From contig NC_092361.1 of the NCBI RefSeq assembly GCF_030848805.1, positions 8,141,928-8,205,927 on the forward strand: DNA of 64,000 nt. The letters are read 5' to 3'. The stretch is from Temnothorax longispinosus (Eukaryota; Arthropoda; Insecta; Hymenoptera; Formicidae). Position 1 is the stretch's first letter. Each line of letters opens with the position of its first letter. Below are positions 32,391 to 44,280 of this stretch, in pieces. Both the position numbers and the translations under genes were made by a program. The notes below the pieces were generated by a model that had not been told where the DNA came from, made no database searches, and worked only from the letters and a program-made list of their open reading frames with translations.

Positions 32391-35127
32391 TGTCACCGAC
32401 ACGGTCGCCACTCGCGTTTTAACCCCTTAAACCGAGAAAGGATCTTAATATTTTAGTGACGGATTTGCCCCACCTGGTTTACGACGACCTCGCTGATTCC
32501 TCTCAACCCCTTCATCCTCTGTTTCAGGTTTCCTCTGTGCCGCCGGATCTTGGATCGCCCGCTGGACTCAGCTTCCCGGACCTTCTCTGGACTGCCGCTA
32601 TGCACTGACGACTTCGCCCCGGACCGTAGCTGGAACGCTTCTTGGATCTCCCCGCACGAATGTGGGATCGCCGATGTGGGATCAGGTAAGTATCAGGATC
32701 AGGTAAGTGTCAGGTAAGTATTCAGGATAAGGTATTAACCCGCACTCGAATAATTATTTAAATACTTCTGTTTCAAATAGTAAAATATCCTTTATTTTAT
32801 TCTATTCCAGATAGTACAAGATTGTATGAAGATGTGAAAAAGATTTAACGCGTCTACCACGGGATCGTTCGACGCCGAGTCTAAGTTCTACCTAAGACGA
32901 AGTATTCCTACCGAGGAAAGTTACTATCGACCTGTTCGCTTGACTTTCGAGCGAAGACTTCCTCGATCGGTGGGTTTCGCTCCGGCTCCTGGACTCCCGG
33001 CTGCATCCCCACTTGATCATGGCTCCGCCCCATCGAGCACTTCGATCGGCCAGATGTTCCATACACCTGCCAGCCAGATGTGGTCGTTCGCCGCTTCCGC
33101 ATTCCTGAGTCCATTGTTCGTTCCAGGCAGGTGTTGCCGCGTACAATAGGCTCATTCATTCGATGTAAACATGTTATTCACAGCTTTCGCAAATACATGG
33201 ATTTCACACTACGCAGTATTCCATTTTCTCGATCCTTCTATTCCTTTCATACTTATTCTTCTCGAATATTCATAACTACGGAATATTATCGGGGAAAAGG
33301 GAATCTTGCGTTAACATTGTTTCGATTATTCGCTCGCCCGCTTATTACTCTACGCTATGACGTTGTGGTCTCGCTAGCGATTGTCAAACAATAATTAATT
33401 ATCGCTCATATATGCTTGTTACTCGATTTGACAATTTTCATTCAACTTTCATTCCTCGATTTTGTTCCATAACTCTCGCGTATTCTATTCTACGTGTCGC
33501 CCGTTCTCTCTCCACTCTCGCGGTCCATGCCTCCACCTGATAACGCCGTTCGAATGATCAATCGTTAGTCAAATTGATTTCTCAATGTGGCTTAGGATAC
33601 ATATTTGTCAAAGTTACCATTGCAATTTATCGCCATGTGTCGGCTAGTCCGACCGCGCCTCCGTGGTTACTGTTCCTTTACTTTATTACCATCCGATGTA
33701 TCATTTGACGTGTGAATCTGTATTCTCTCGGTCGCTCGGATCGCGTGACAATTGATAAATCTGCGATTGACCGTCGATATCGCCAATTTTTGCTTCCTCG
33801 CGTTGCGGTTCAGGTTTCGCATGTTTCGCGCGTACTCTCTTATCCAACGACGGTTTATCGATGATACTCGTAATATTCTCACGCCGCTTTGCCGCTCGAA
33901 TCGTCTCGCTTATCGTCGGATCGCCCGATCGACGGTTCGCCTCGCGTGGTCGCTATTACCCCCAGTTGGGAACCCCTGTCGCGTCTCTCGTCAAACAGGT
34001 CAACTTTATTTCGATGTTCGTAGGTCATACCAGCTGATCCGGACTCTGTTGGATCATCGGACCGGTTCTTACGGTTGCCATACCAATCGTTAATGCACTT
34101 CGATGGATAACGCGTTTTCTCGCATTTTGTACGGGTGACGGTTTTGCCCCGGATTTTCCCAAAGGTTTGAAAATAAACGTAGCCGTGTTCCTAGGTGTCT
34201 CGAAATAAATTTACATCTCGTTGACGGTTTTGCCCCGGTCTCGGGAAAATTGTCAAACTACCCCCATTATTCGCGGATCTCATCGTAATATCGCGCAATC
34301 TTACCCGCACGACTATTTTTCGTCATTGCCGTATTGTCAATTTACCCCGACTTCACGACTTCGCGTTGTTCGGTCAATTAATATGGTTTCCCTGAATCGA
34401 GCTTACGAGCTCTTAATCAATTTGTCAGATTTTGAATTTATTCGCGTGAATCTACTCGCTTACGTTTATCCATCGATGTAATCTCGTCAATCGTCTTTCG
34501 CTTTTCCCCCTTTGCTCCATTACCTGTGTGGAAACGGAATTGTGAGGAAAATGAGGATATATTACGATATATTTTGTCGGGTAAAAGGTTCTTTAATCTC
34601 AATGTGTTTCTTACGTCTTATGATTACGTCTCGCAATTGAATCGGTTTAAACTCGTTAAACTTAATTTCTACATTGTATCGCACGCACGCCGCTTGTCAT
34701 ACGTCGATCGTCGCGTTAGCTCCGCAATCGTGAATTTCGAAACCTTTTCCCTTAATCTCTTATTTTCTACTTGATTATTATTCTATATTTGTTTCAACAA
34801 CACTCGTGAATCTCTAGTCCACTTAATCTATACCTAAAGTCCATTAATATATTGTTCGATTATTATATATTTCTATATTTTCTCTGTAGTAAACACTATT
34901 TACATGGTTTTCGTCTTTTCCGAGTTTTTTTTACAATGATTCGCGCACGCACTATAATCGCTCCGCGACTGTCTCCGCGTCCCTCAACGCTGCCCGCATC
35001 ATGCGCGTTCTCGCCTTGTCGATCTCGTCTGCCGAGCTGCCCCGTCGCTCCTTTCTGACGCCGTCCTTGGGCTGCTTCGGATCTCCGCGTACCTTTGGTC
35101 TTCAGCATCGGCTGAGCCAACACCCTG
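32391..35127 (-). mobile_element. LTR-like module C with tRNA-Arg primer-binding sequence
   Basis: On the minus strand the module ends with GGGGTTAAAACGCGAG and then TGGCGACCGTG (32400-32410), as in modules A and B. On the plus strand an exon-like block at 32527-32685 is flanked by CTCTGTTTCAG and GTAAGT. CAGGTAAGT occurs at its end, and two further GTAAGT copies follow within 35 bases. The block shares CCGGATC and CGCCCGCTGGAC-type sequence with the block in module B. A further acceptor (TATTCCAG) is at about 32811. The remaining 2.3 kb is T/C-rich without domains. The far edge (TGTTGGCTCAGCCGATGC read on minus, at 35127) is a guess. Confidence 0.45.
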
Positions 35128-36295
35128 TAGTCCGTAATAGTTGGCAGTTGTCGTTGCTGCGACTGCTGTTCGTGTACGGATGCTGCCGTCGGCTGCAGTA
35201 GCAGATGAGTATTTAAATAACTATCTCAATCACACATGAATATCTGCAATTTTTACGGGGATTACGAGGCCAAATACGTCAGCTATATATATCGAAAGGA
35301 TCCTGTATTGATAACGTATTTTATAAAGGAAATGTAAAGAGTATTAGGGCTTTAAAATATACACAGATTATACCTGATCTGAATGATAAAAAACAAGAAC
35401 AGACTGATATTTGTAGCGTAGTATTAATTTAAAAAATTAGTCATCTTTAAAATGTCTTGAAAACAACATCTACGATATGACTTACATCGGAATCATGTAT
35501 CTTTCTTTAGACCGTACAACTTTTGTCTGAAACATTTTTCCATAACTTCCTAATTTTTTTAGATATTTGCCTGGGTCGATAAAATGACTCACTCTGTATT
35601 AAAAAAAAATATATATAAATAATTGCTTAAGAGAAAGAAAAAACAATGATACAAGGATATAGATAATTGACTGAAAAAGAAGAAACAATGATATAGACAA
35701 CCTTAATCGTAGTGAATTAAATATATCTCATTTGATTAATGTTACAAATTGTTGAACCATAGAGACAAACTGACTTTTATATCACAAAGTAGATTGTAAT
35801 TCAATTTTATGTACAATGAGAATTAAAAACCAGAAAATTCTAATAATTTTGTTCCGAATAAAAGTCATAATGCGTACGAAAAATGTTTTAAATGTTTGCA
35901 AGAATGATATTTTATTGAAAATTGAACGAGAGACATTTCCTAATATAAAAATTTACAAAAAGATATTATAGTTTCCTGTCCTCACCATCATACAGGCATA
36001 TCTTGTTTAGAAGAATTAAATAAACAAAATTAAACAATTTCCATTGGACATTTTACATTTGGTATATTTGGATAAAACTAAACTTAGTACAATAATGAAA
36101 AAGAATTAAGTTATGTCAGTTTTTATCATGTACAGAACCAATATTTTTATTAAATAATGTACCCTCTTACATGTACACATATTTTTTACACCTAAATATA
36201 AATATTCAAATATTGAATGTTAAATATTAAATAGCTATGCTGACAAACTGTTAAAGAAGTTTTTTATGTTATTATACTGAATATTTATTGTTTGT
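35128..36295. other. AT-rich stretch, nothing recognised
   Basis: About 1.1 kb at low G+C with no ORF, repeat or RNA structure that stands out. Confidence 0.35.
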
Positions 36296-36678
36296 TGTAC
36301 AGCTGATATAGCCTTAACAAAAGGCTCGTCCACCAAGGCGGAATGACTTTCACACACGTTTAAATTGCAACTCAATTTATTTTATTGGAAGCGGGCGGTT
36401 CGGCGCGTTACAAGCTCGAACACGGCGGTAGCTGCCGTTTACAAAAGACGCGTATAGCGCGGGCTTCGGCAGCGAACTGAGGCCGAGCGCGGTAAGAGCG
36501 TATTGACAAATTTAGGCGATCATACCGGACGTGCGTGATCGATACGGCGACCGATTGGATCGGTGTTTTGAGAAGATGCTCGGTGCGCGTGATCTCAGCG
36601 ATGTAGCTATCGTGGTACAAGGGGGAGGATTGTTGACGAGACTTGCGAATATTGTTCCTAACATGGCGATCCCGAACA
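36296..36678 (-). repeat. 3' LTR of a BEL/Pao element
   Basis: On the minus strand it begins TGTTCGGGATCGCCATG directly after the purine-rich GAGGCGGGCGGTA (polypurine tract) and ends CAGCTGTACA. It contains an AATAAAATAAA polyadenylation signal at about 36380. It belongs to the Pao integrase region at 43190-44280, from which it is separated by the palindrome. The other LTR is not in the window. Confidence 0.6.
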
Positions 36679-37347
36679 TACCGCCCGCCTCGAATTGACA
36701 TTCGAAAATGACAGAAAAAAAATAACAGAAAGCGCATGACTATACAGTTCATTTCCCTTTTTACACTATGTACAGTCGCGGTCATTAATGCCTTCCACCT
36801 AAAGTCAGTCGCGTTCGGGGGCAGATAGTAGCTGAACGCGTCGCGTCTAGAGCTATTCGTGCTTCATGATTGTTGGGTCGGTAACGTCGTGGAGCACGGT
36901 CAACCGTGTCGTGGAGAGCTGTCAGTCACTGTCAGTTTGACAGCTGTGTGTTTGCGGAAGAGAGGTTAAGAACCACGAGGGATCGTCCAGAAGTATAAGG
37001 AGAGTATAAGAAATACAAGAACATGTTAATTATTTGAATGGTAAATAATTATTATACGACAAATTTATATTGATATATATAATTTCAGTTATCGCAGCTG
37101 AGGCATTAACAAAAAGATTATTGGCCGTATCGAGCCTTCCAGAGAATCGGAGTCATACGAATAGGAAAAGAAGAAGAAGAAGAAGAAAATTAGCTGGGAC
37201 CGCTGGGACAGAGAATGGAAGAAAACAACGATGACTATGAGAAAGGTAGAGATGATGGTCAATGGAGGAGGAGATGCAGTAAGATGATTTAATTTATATT
37301 ATTTAAGAAATTATTACATTATTAGTAATTTCAAAATACGATTGCAG

Positions 37348-38136
37348 AACACCAGTGGGAAATATCGGCGTCAGACGATCCGCGCTACGCTTGTCATGCG
37401 GCATACTCGCCACGGACTCTGATCAGTCTGATCCATCGTCACCATGTGTCCTCGCGGTAATCTCCATCGCTCTTTCGTTGATAAATTCATCGTTCACCAT
37501 CTACACGAGGAATTTGGGATACACCAAAGTCATGGTAGGCAAATAAATTGCACAGAAATAGGTAGTGAAAATATGTTTTGTTTCCGCAATAAAATCTCGC
37601 TCTCTAATGAATTAGCATGCATAAACTGAAGTAGTATTGTGTGTGTAGAACATAACTAATAAGATTAACTTTTGTTTAGAAAATGTTTATAAGTTTTTTG
37701 ATTGATTTGATATTATAATTGTTAAAAAAGTTCACAAACTAATAATCCTTAAATAGCAAGTGATTATTAATTGTTATCGTTCACGTTGGATAAACATGTG
37801 GGCTTTTAATGAAATTATAATTTCTTACAGAGCATCGTCGAGCAAATGGTTCATCACATCTCCGAGGAGAATCCTGAATGGACAGTTGCAGAGAGATCGG
37901 CGTGGATTGACAGTCTCCAGGTCTTCGGTTTCAGCAGGGCTATTCAAGTCTTCGGCTTAAATCAATTTAAAAAGAGTTGCGCCAAGATATCGAAAGGCTG
38001 TAATTGCGTTCTCGTGAATTATATTTCCCCACACAGCACAGTTTCTAAATCCGAAATTGCTTTCTCTCTGTTTGCATCGTGCCTCGCGCATTGTGCCTCG
38101 CGAGCAAATCTCTTTTCTCAAAATAATGTTAAATAA
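37348..38136 (+). CDS. Small spliced reading frame in the left palindrome arm, unknown
   Basis: Exon 37348-37534 (acceptor GATTGCAG, donor GTAGGC) joins in phase to 37831-38136 (acceptor TTTCTTACAG). The joined frame reads VGNIGVRRSALRLSCGIL near its start, crosses the junction as KVM/SIVEQMVHHI, and continues ENPEWTVAERSAWIDSLQVF to a TAA at 38134-38136. A possible 5' exon (MEENNDDYEKGRDDGQW, 37216-37278) precedes it but does not join in phase. A hydrophobic stretch (CVLAVISIALSLINSSF) could be a membrane segment. No family recognised. Conserved in the other arm. Confidence 0.4.
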
Positions 38137-38582
38137 ATTGTTAAAATACTGTGAAATACTACTGTTAAATAAATTCTGACAAAAGAAAAAATCTTAAAAA
38201 GCGTATTTATTTTCTTAGAAAAATTTCCATGTTACGCAAACTATTTAGTAAAGAAACAGTATAGACTAAACAAAAATTGTATGTATTATTGTTCTTATTT
38301 TTGTTTTTATATGGTTAGTGAATAAACTTTATAAAAATGGAGATTTTGTCCTACAATTGATAGAATAAATTACTGCCAAGAACGGATAACATATTTAATA
38401 TCATTCTATAGTGCGAATAATAAATTTACCAAATAGATTAATATTCATAATCTTATAAATTAAATTAACATTTCGTCAATTTTTTTATCAGTCAAATAAA
38501 AAAATACCATTGTTTTTTTTACATATTTATTTCATCCTTGAGAATATGTTTCTTATATCTATGTAAGAAGACATTATAAGCG

Positions 38583-38585
<3 letters not shown>

Positions 38586-38622
<37 letters not shown>
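38586..38622. repeat. (CT)n microsatellite in the left arm
   Basis: About 18 CT units. The partner in the right arm is the GA-rich run at 41285-41338, longer and with single-base interruptions. Confidence 0.9.
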
Positions 38623-38624
<2 letters not shown>

Positions 38625-38719
38625 AATATAATATAATTAATATAATATAACATTTTACTTATACAGATTATTAATATATTAGACTATTAATAAAGTATGT
38701 ATTACATTTCAGACATATT

Positions 38720-39832
38720 ATCGGATTTTATAAATTGGGAACAAATAAAACAGTTATCGCAGAAACAGCAGTACGCAGTAAGAAGACAGTATCATTGTGG
38801 ATTCGGAAATATGAAGAAGCAGACTCTAATGCTATAAAAGATCATAGGAAAAATAAATGCAAGGCCAAAAAAAACTACAGCTCATTAAGATGAAGAAATC
38901 GTCCAGTTGGTTGACGCAAATTCCTTCAATCCTGCTGCAACAGTTTTACAAAACGATAAATATCCAATCTCGGAAAGAACAGTGAGACGTCGCTTGAAAC
39001 CAGCTAAAGTTCGTTCGCATATACCAGCGAAAAAAATTGCACTCACAGAAAATCATCGAAATCGAAGAGTGCAATTTGCTAATCGGTACTTAAATACTCC
39101 ACAAGAAGAATGGAAATATGGATGGACAAAAAAGTATTTTCTTCGAGTGAAGATGGAAGATACAGAGTGTGGCGACCGGACAGAGAACGCCTGAATCCAA
39201 AATACGTGCTCCTCTGTCAAAATAGTGGAAGAATTACATTAGGATTTTGGGGGAGCATGACATCCTTAGGATTAATGGATATTGTAGAAATTACACCACA
39301 CATGAATGCAGAAGAATATGTGGGAATTTTGGAGGAAGTCCTGAAACCTTCTGCCAGACGAATATTTCCTGAAGAACAATACTCGATAATTAAGATCGTG
39401 CAAGACAATAGTGCTGTGCACACTTCAAGAATAGTCCGAAGATGGTTTGAAGCGAATCCCGATTTTTAACCAATACCATGGCCTGCAAAATCATCCGATC
39501 TAAATCCAATCGAGAACGTTTGAGGCAGAATGCAAACATCATGGATAGCTGGTGAATTGAGAACTAAAGAAGCATTAAGGAATCATGTTCAACAAGTATG
39601 GAACGAGTTAACATTGAATGTTGTTTTTACGCAAAATTTAGTGACTTCAATATATATATCAAGACTGCTGCAATTGATCATCAAAAATGATGAATTGTGG
39701 CATCCTACTATCCGTGATAGCGACGAGCAGTATAGCACCATCCATTTGAGCTATTCCTGTGATCATGTTTTTGATGTAATCGGCACGACCCGGGCAATCT
39801 GTATGTCAAAATTTTCCATTAGTTCAAAGTAG
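38720..39832 (+). pseudogene. Tc1/mariner-type transposase, left arm, N-terminus lost
   Basis: Begins without the start codon in a helix-turn-helix remnant (NKTVIAETAVRSKKTVSLWI-like, with substitutions), then SERTVRRRLKPAKVRSHIPA, DKKVFSSSEDGRYRVWRPD, IIKIVQDNSAVHTSRIVRRW and SPDLNPIEN with stops (TAA after NPDF, TGA after IENV). Compared with the right-arm copy it has extra stops and frameshifts and a divergent C-terminus. Confidence 0.8.
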
Positions 39833-40043
39833 TCAGTTAGCTCTTATTTGCAAGGTCATAGTCAATCATCCTGTAAACAAAAGAAATACCTTTGGTAACA
39901 GCTGTTGTTAGAGTGGTTTTGCCATGATAATTAATAGTTCCAAGAACTTCTTCTAATAAAGTATAATTTCTGAAAAAGAGAAAAAATTCTAATATTAAAT
40001 TATTATTATTATTATCACTTTTAAATTGTTATAAAATTCATAC

Positions 40044-41082
40044 TTACCAGTATGGAATCCAGAATCCATCTTTGTCGATGACCATTTGAAGTCGTCTCGA
40101 CATTGAATTCACTAAATTTTGCGTATAATCAGCATTCAATGCCAACTCGTTCCATACTTGATGAACATGATTTCTTAATGCTTCTCTAGTTCTCAATTCA
40201 CCAGCTATCCATGATTTTTGCATTCTGCCCCATACGTTCTCGATTGGATTTAGATCAGGTGATTTTGCAGGCCATGGTATTGGTTGAAAATCGGGATTCG
40301 CTTCAAACCATCTTCGGACCATTCTTGAAGTGTGCACAGCACTATTGTCTTGCACGATCTTAATTATTGGGTATTGTTCTTCAGGAAATATTCGTCTGGC
40401 AGAAGGTTTCAGGACGTCCTCCAAAATTCCTACATATTCTTCTGCATTCATGTGTGGTGTAATTTCTACAATATCCATTAATCCTAAGGATGTCATGCTC
40501 CCCCAAAATCCTAATGTAATTCTTCCACTATTTTGATTGGGGAGCACGTATTTTGGATTCAGGCGTTCTCCGTCCGGTCGCCACACTCTGTATCTTCCAT
40601 CTTCACTCGAAGAAAATACTTTTTCGTCCATCCATATTCCATTCTTCTTGCGGAGTATTTAAGTACTGATTAGCAAATTGCACTCTTTGATTTCGATGAT
40701 TTTCTGTGAGTGCAATTTTTTTCGCTGGTATATGCGAACGAACTTTAGCTGCTTTCAAGCGACGTCTCACTGTTCTTTCCGAGATTGGATAATTATCGTT
40801 TTGTAAAACTGTTGCAGCAGGATTGAAGGGATTTGCGTCAACCAACTGGACGATTTCTTCATCTTGATGAGCTGTAGTTTTTTTTGGTCTTGCATTATTT
40901 TTCCTATGATCTTTTAACACATTAGAGCCTGCTTCTTCATATTTCCGAATCCACAATGATACTGTCTTCTTACTGCATCCTACTGTTTCTGCGATAACTG
41001 TTCTATTTGTCCCTGATTGATAAAGTCCGATAATACGTCCCCTATCTGCTTCCGATAAATTAGCGTAAATATTACGTTGCAT
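40044..41082 (-). pseudogene. Tc1/mariner-type transposase, right arm, nearly full length
   Basis: ATG at 41082 opens an N-terminal paired helix-turn-helix (LSEADRGRIIGLYQSGTNR, TVGCSKKTVSLWIRKY) and second DNA-binding helix (SERTVRRRLKAAKVRSHIPA). A single frameshift near 40620 separates it from the catalytic domain: MDEKVFSS (first Asp), IVQDNSAVHTSR (second Asp) and SPDLNPIENVWGRM (Glu). By hand count 35 residues separate the second Asp from the Glu, one more than classical Tc1. Length about 340 aa, normal for the superfamily. One indel away from an open frame. Cut-and-paste transposase that would bind inverted repeats, none of which was identified. Confidence 0.85.
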
Positions 41083-41284
41083 CCTGATCCGTAGGGCCGA
41101 CCATGATTAAACAAATTAATAACTGTTTCACACATGTTAACAAATGAATATATATATAACCGCGCGTAAAACAAACATATATACCTACACCTAATAATAT
41201 AAATATATTTACGAAATATGATGCACTTTTGATTAATAGTCTAATATATTAATAATCTGTATAAGTAAAATATTATATTATATT

Positions 41285-41298
41285 AGAGAGAGAGAGAA

Positions 41299-41338
<40 letters not shown>
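41285..41338. repeat. (GA)n microsatellite in the right arm
   Basis: GA repeats with two or three interruptions, the counterpart of 38586-38622. The length difference is one of the few clear differences between the arms. Confidence 0.9.
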
Positions 41339-41339
<1 letters not shown>

Positions 41340-41817
41340 CACTTATATTTTTATATTTAATAGATCTCTGTAATGCTAGTAACTTATTTTAATGTCTTCT
41401 TACATAGATATAAGAAACATATTCTCAAGGATGAAATAAATATGTAAAAAAAACGATAGTATTTTTTTGTTTGACTAATAAAAAAGTTGACTAAATGTTA
41501 ATTTAATTTATGAGAAATCTATTTGGTAAATTATTATTCGCACTGTAGAATAATATTAAATATGTTATCCATTCTTGGCAGTAATTTATTCTATCAATTG
41601 TAGGACAAAATCTCCATTTTTATAAAGTTTATTCACGAACCATATAAAAACAAAAATAAGAACAATAATACATACAATTTTTGTTTGGTCTATACTGTTT
41701 CTTTACTAAATAGTTTGCGTAACATGGAAATTTTTCTAAAAAAATAAATACGCTTTTTAAGATTTTTTCTTTTGTCAGAATTTATTTAACAGTAGTATTT
41801 CACAGTATTTTAACAAT

Positions 41818-42604
41818 TTATTTAACATTATTTTGAGAAAAGAGATTTGCTCGCGAGGCACGATGCGCGAGGCACGATGCAAACAGAGAGAAAGCAATTT
41901 CGGATTTAGAAACTGTGCTGTGTGGGGAAATATAATTCACGAGAACGCAATTACAGCCTTTCGATATCTTGGCGCAACTCTTTTTAAATTGATTTAAGCC
42001 GAAGACTTGAATAGCCCTGCTGAAACCGAAGACCTGGAGACTGTCAATCCACGCCGATCTCTCTGCAGCTGTCCATTCAGGATTCTCCTCGGAGATGTGA
42101 TGAACCATTTGCTCGACGATGCTCTGTAAGAAATTATAATTTCATTAAAAGCCCACATGTTTATCCAACGTGAACGATAACAATTATAATCACTTGCTAT
42201 TTAAGGATTATTAGTTTGTGAACTTTTTTAACAATTATAATATCAAATCAATCAAAAAACTTATAAACATTTTCTAAACAAAAGTTAATCTTATTAGTTA
42301 TGTTCTACACACACAATACTACTTCAGTTTATGCATGCTAATTCATTAGAGAGCGAGATTTTATTGCGGAAACAAAACATTTTCACTACCTATTTCTGTG
42401 CAATTTATTTGCCTACCATGACTTTGGTGTATCCCAAATTCTTCGTGTAGATGGTGAACGATGAATTTATCAACGAAAGAGCGATGGAGATTACCGCGAG
42501 GACACATGGTGACGATGGATCAGACTGATCAGAGTCCGTGGCGAGTATGCCGCATGACAAGCGTAGCGCGGATCGTCTGACGCCGATATTTCCCACTGGT
42601 GTTC
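41818..42604 (-). CDS. Right-arm copy of the small spliced reading frame
   Basis: Mirror of 37348-38136 with the same splice sites. Differences seen: Val to Ala after NPEWT, Cys to Arg near CLAH.AS, Arg to Lys in IYT.NLGYTK. The preservation of the open frame in both arms is probably due to recent duplication or gene conversion rather than proof of function. Confidence 0.4.
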
Positions 42605-43190
42605 TGCAATCGTATTTTGAAATTACTAATAATGTAATAATTTCTTAAATAATATAAATTAAATCATCTTACTGCATCTCCCCTCCTCCATTGACCATCA
42701 TCTCTACCTTTCTCATAGTCATCGTTGTTTTCTTCCATTCTCTGTCCCAGCGATCCCAGCTAATTTTCTTCTTCTTCTTCTTCTTTTCCTATTCGTATGA
42801 CTCCGATTCTCTGGAAGGCTCGATACGGCCAATAATCTTTTTGTTAATGCCTCAGCTGCGATAACTGAAATTATATATATTAATATAAATTTGTCGTATA
42901 ATAATTATTTACCATTCAAATAATTAACATGTTCTTGTATTTCTTATACTCTCCTTATACTTCTGGACGATCCCTCGTGGTTCTTAACCTCTCTTCCGCA
43001 AACACACAGCTGTCAAACTGTCAGTGACTGACAGCTCTCCACGACACGGTTGACCGTGCTCCACGACGTTACCGACCCAACAATCATGAAGCACGAATAG
43101 CGCTAGACGCGACGCGTTCCGCTACTATTTGCCCCCGAACGCGACTGACTTTAGGTGGAAAGCATTAATGACCGCGAACTGTACATACAA

Positions 43191-44280
43191 GAGGTAGGCG
43201 TTATTTAGCGGTGCCGCCCGCCGTAGCGGACTCACGCGACTCGGCTGTATTGATTTCAACGGGAAGAAAGCTTAACGATCGGCCTTTTGTATTCAGAACG
43301 GCTTGTCTTGACGGTGACCACACGGGTTAAGCCGTCATCGCCTGGATGGCAGGCTGTGATGCGACCGAGCTCCCAGTGGCTCGGAGAGGCCAAGGGGTTG
43401 CGTAGTAGCACGATCTGGCCGACTCGCGCGAGCCGCTGTGCGACACGCCACTTCGGGCGCTGCTGAAGGGTGAGCAAGTAGTCGCTTGACCAGCGCCTCC
43501 AAAAAACCTCGGTTAACCGTTGGATCATTTGCCAACGAGAAAGCCTGTTCTCGTTGAGTTTGAGCACGCTGGGCTCGGGCGGTGAAATAAGAGCGGCGCC
43601 GACGAGGAAATGACCAGGCGTCAAGGCTTAATAATCGTCGATACCGTCGGAAACGGGTGCAATGGGGCGCGAATTTAGGCAAGCCTCAATCCGGCAGAGA
43701 AGCGTGGTCATTTCCTCGAAAGTAAAAGTATGGAGGCCGACAGAGCGTTTCAAATGATGTTTCATACTTTTGACGACAGCTTCCCAGAGGCCGCCGAAAT
43801 GCGGCGCAGCTGGGGGCACAAAATGCCAGGCGGTTTGGTCGGTGGCGAGTAGATTTATGAAGTTCGGATCGCGAATCGCTTTCGCGTAGGCTGCGGATAG
43901 TTCGCGGTCGGCACCTTGAAAGGTGGTTCCGTTGTCGGAGTACATAGAGTGCGGTAGTCCGCGGCGGGAGACGAAACGTTGGTAGGCTGCTAGAAAGGCA
44001 GAGGAGCTGTAATCGCTAACGAGCTCTAAATGAACAGCCTTTGTCGTTAGACAGACAAATAAAGCGACGTATGATTTCTTAGATTGGTGCCCGCGTCCGG
44101 GCGCGGTTCGCGTTGCGATCGGACCTGCATAATCGACACCGGTATGAGCAAATGCCTTAGCCACGCGGTTAACTCTAGCATCGGGTAGATCACCCATGAG
44201 CTCGAACGGTATCTCGGCGCGTTCTCGCACGCAGCGGACGCACTTGTGTAGCACGGAGCGAACCACATAGTGCGCTCTGT
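43191..44280 (-). pseudogene. BEL/Pao integrase and C-terminal domain (fragment)
   Basis: On the minus strand: zinc-binding remnant HKCVRCVRERAEIPFELMGD, then HTGVDYAGPIATRT (first catalytic Asp), YVALFVCLTTKAVHLELVSD, HSMYSDNGTTFQGADREL (second Asp) and FGGLWEAVVKSMKHHLKRSV (Glu), ending CLNSRPIAPVSDGIDDY before a stop at 43628. A shifted frame carries the usual downstream domain: TPGHFLVGAALISPPEPS, RLSRWQMIQRLTEVFWRRW and GQIVLLRNPLASPSHWELGR (43624-43256). The integrase inserts retroviral-type cDNA. Upstream protease and RT are absent; instead the frame continues without a stop into the 90-bp minisatellite. Confidence 0.85.

Larger units (their letters stand above)
36766..43190. repeat. 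6.4-kb near-perfect palindrome (inverted duplication)
   Basis: The plus strand from about 36766 (TATGTACAGTCGCGGTC) to about 39730 reappears in reverse complement from 43190 down to about 40044. The spacer is roughly 300 bp (39735-40043). Each arm holds, from outside in: a block with CGTGGAGCACGGTCAACCG, a GAA-rich purine run, a small spliced frame, a (CT)n run and a Tc1-like transposase. Translated stretches differ at about one residue in sixty, so the arms are recent. The left arm lacks about 150 bp before the transposase. It interrupts the 3' part of a BEL/Pao element. Confidence 0.85.

Noticed and set aside
35128..36295. Possible host gene in the AT-rich gap
   Set aside because: No open frame, splice-supported exon or conserved motif found.
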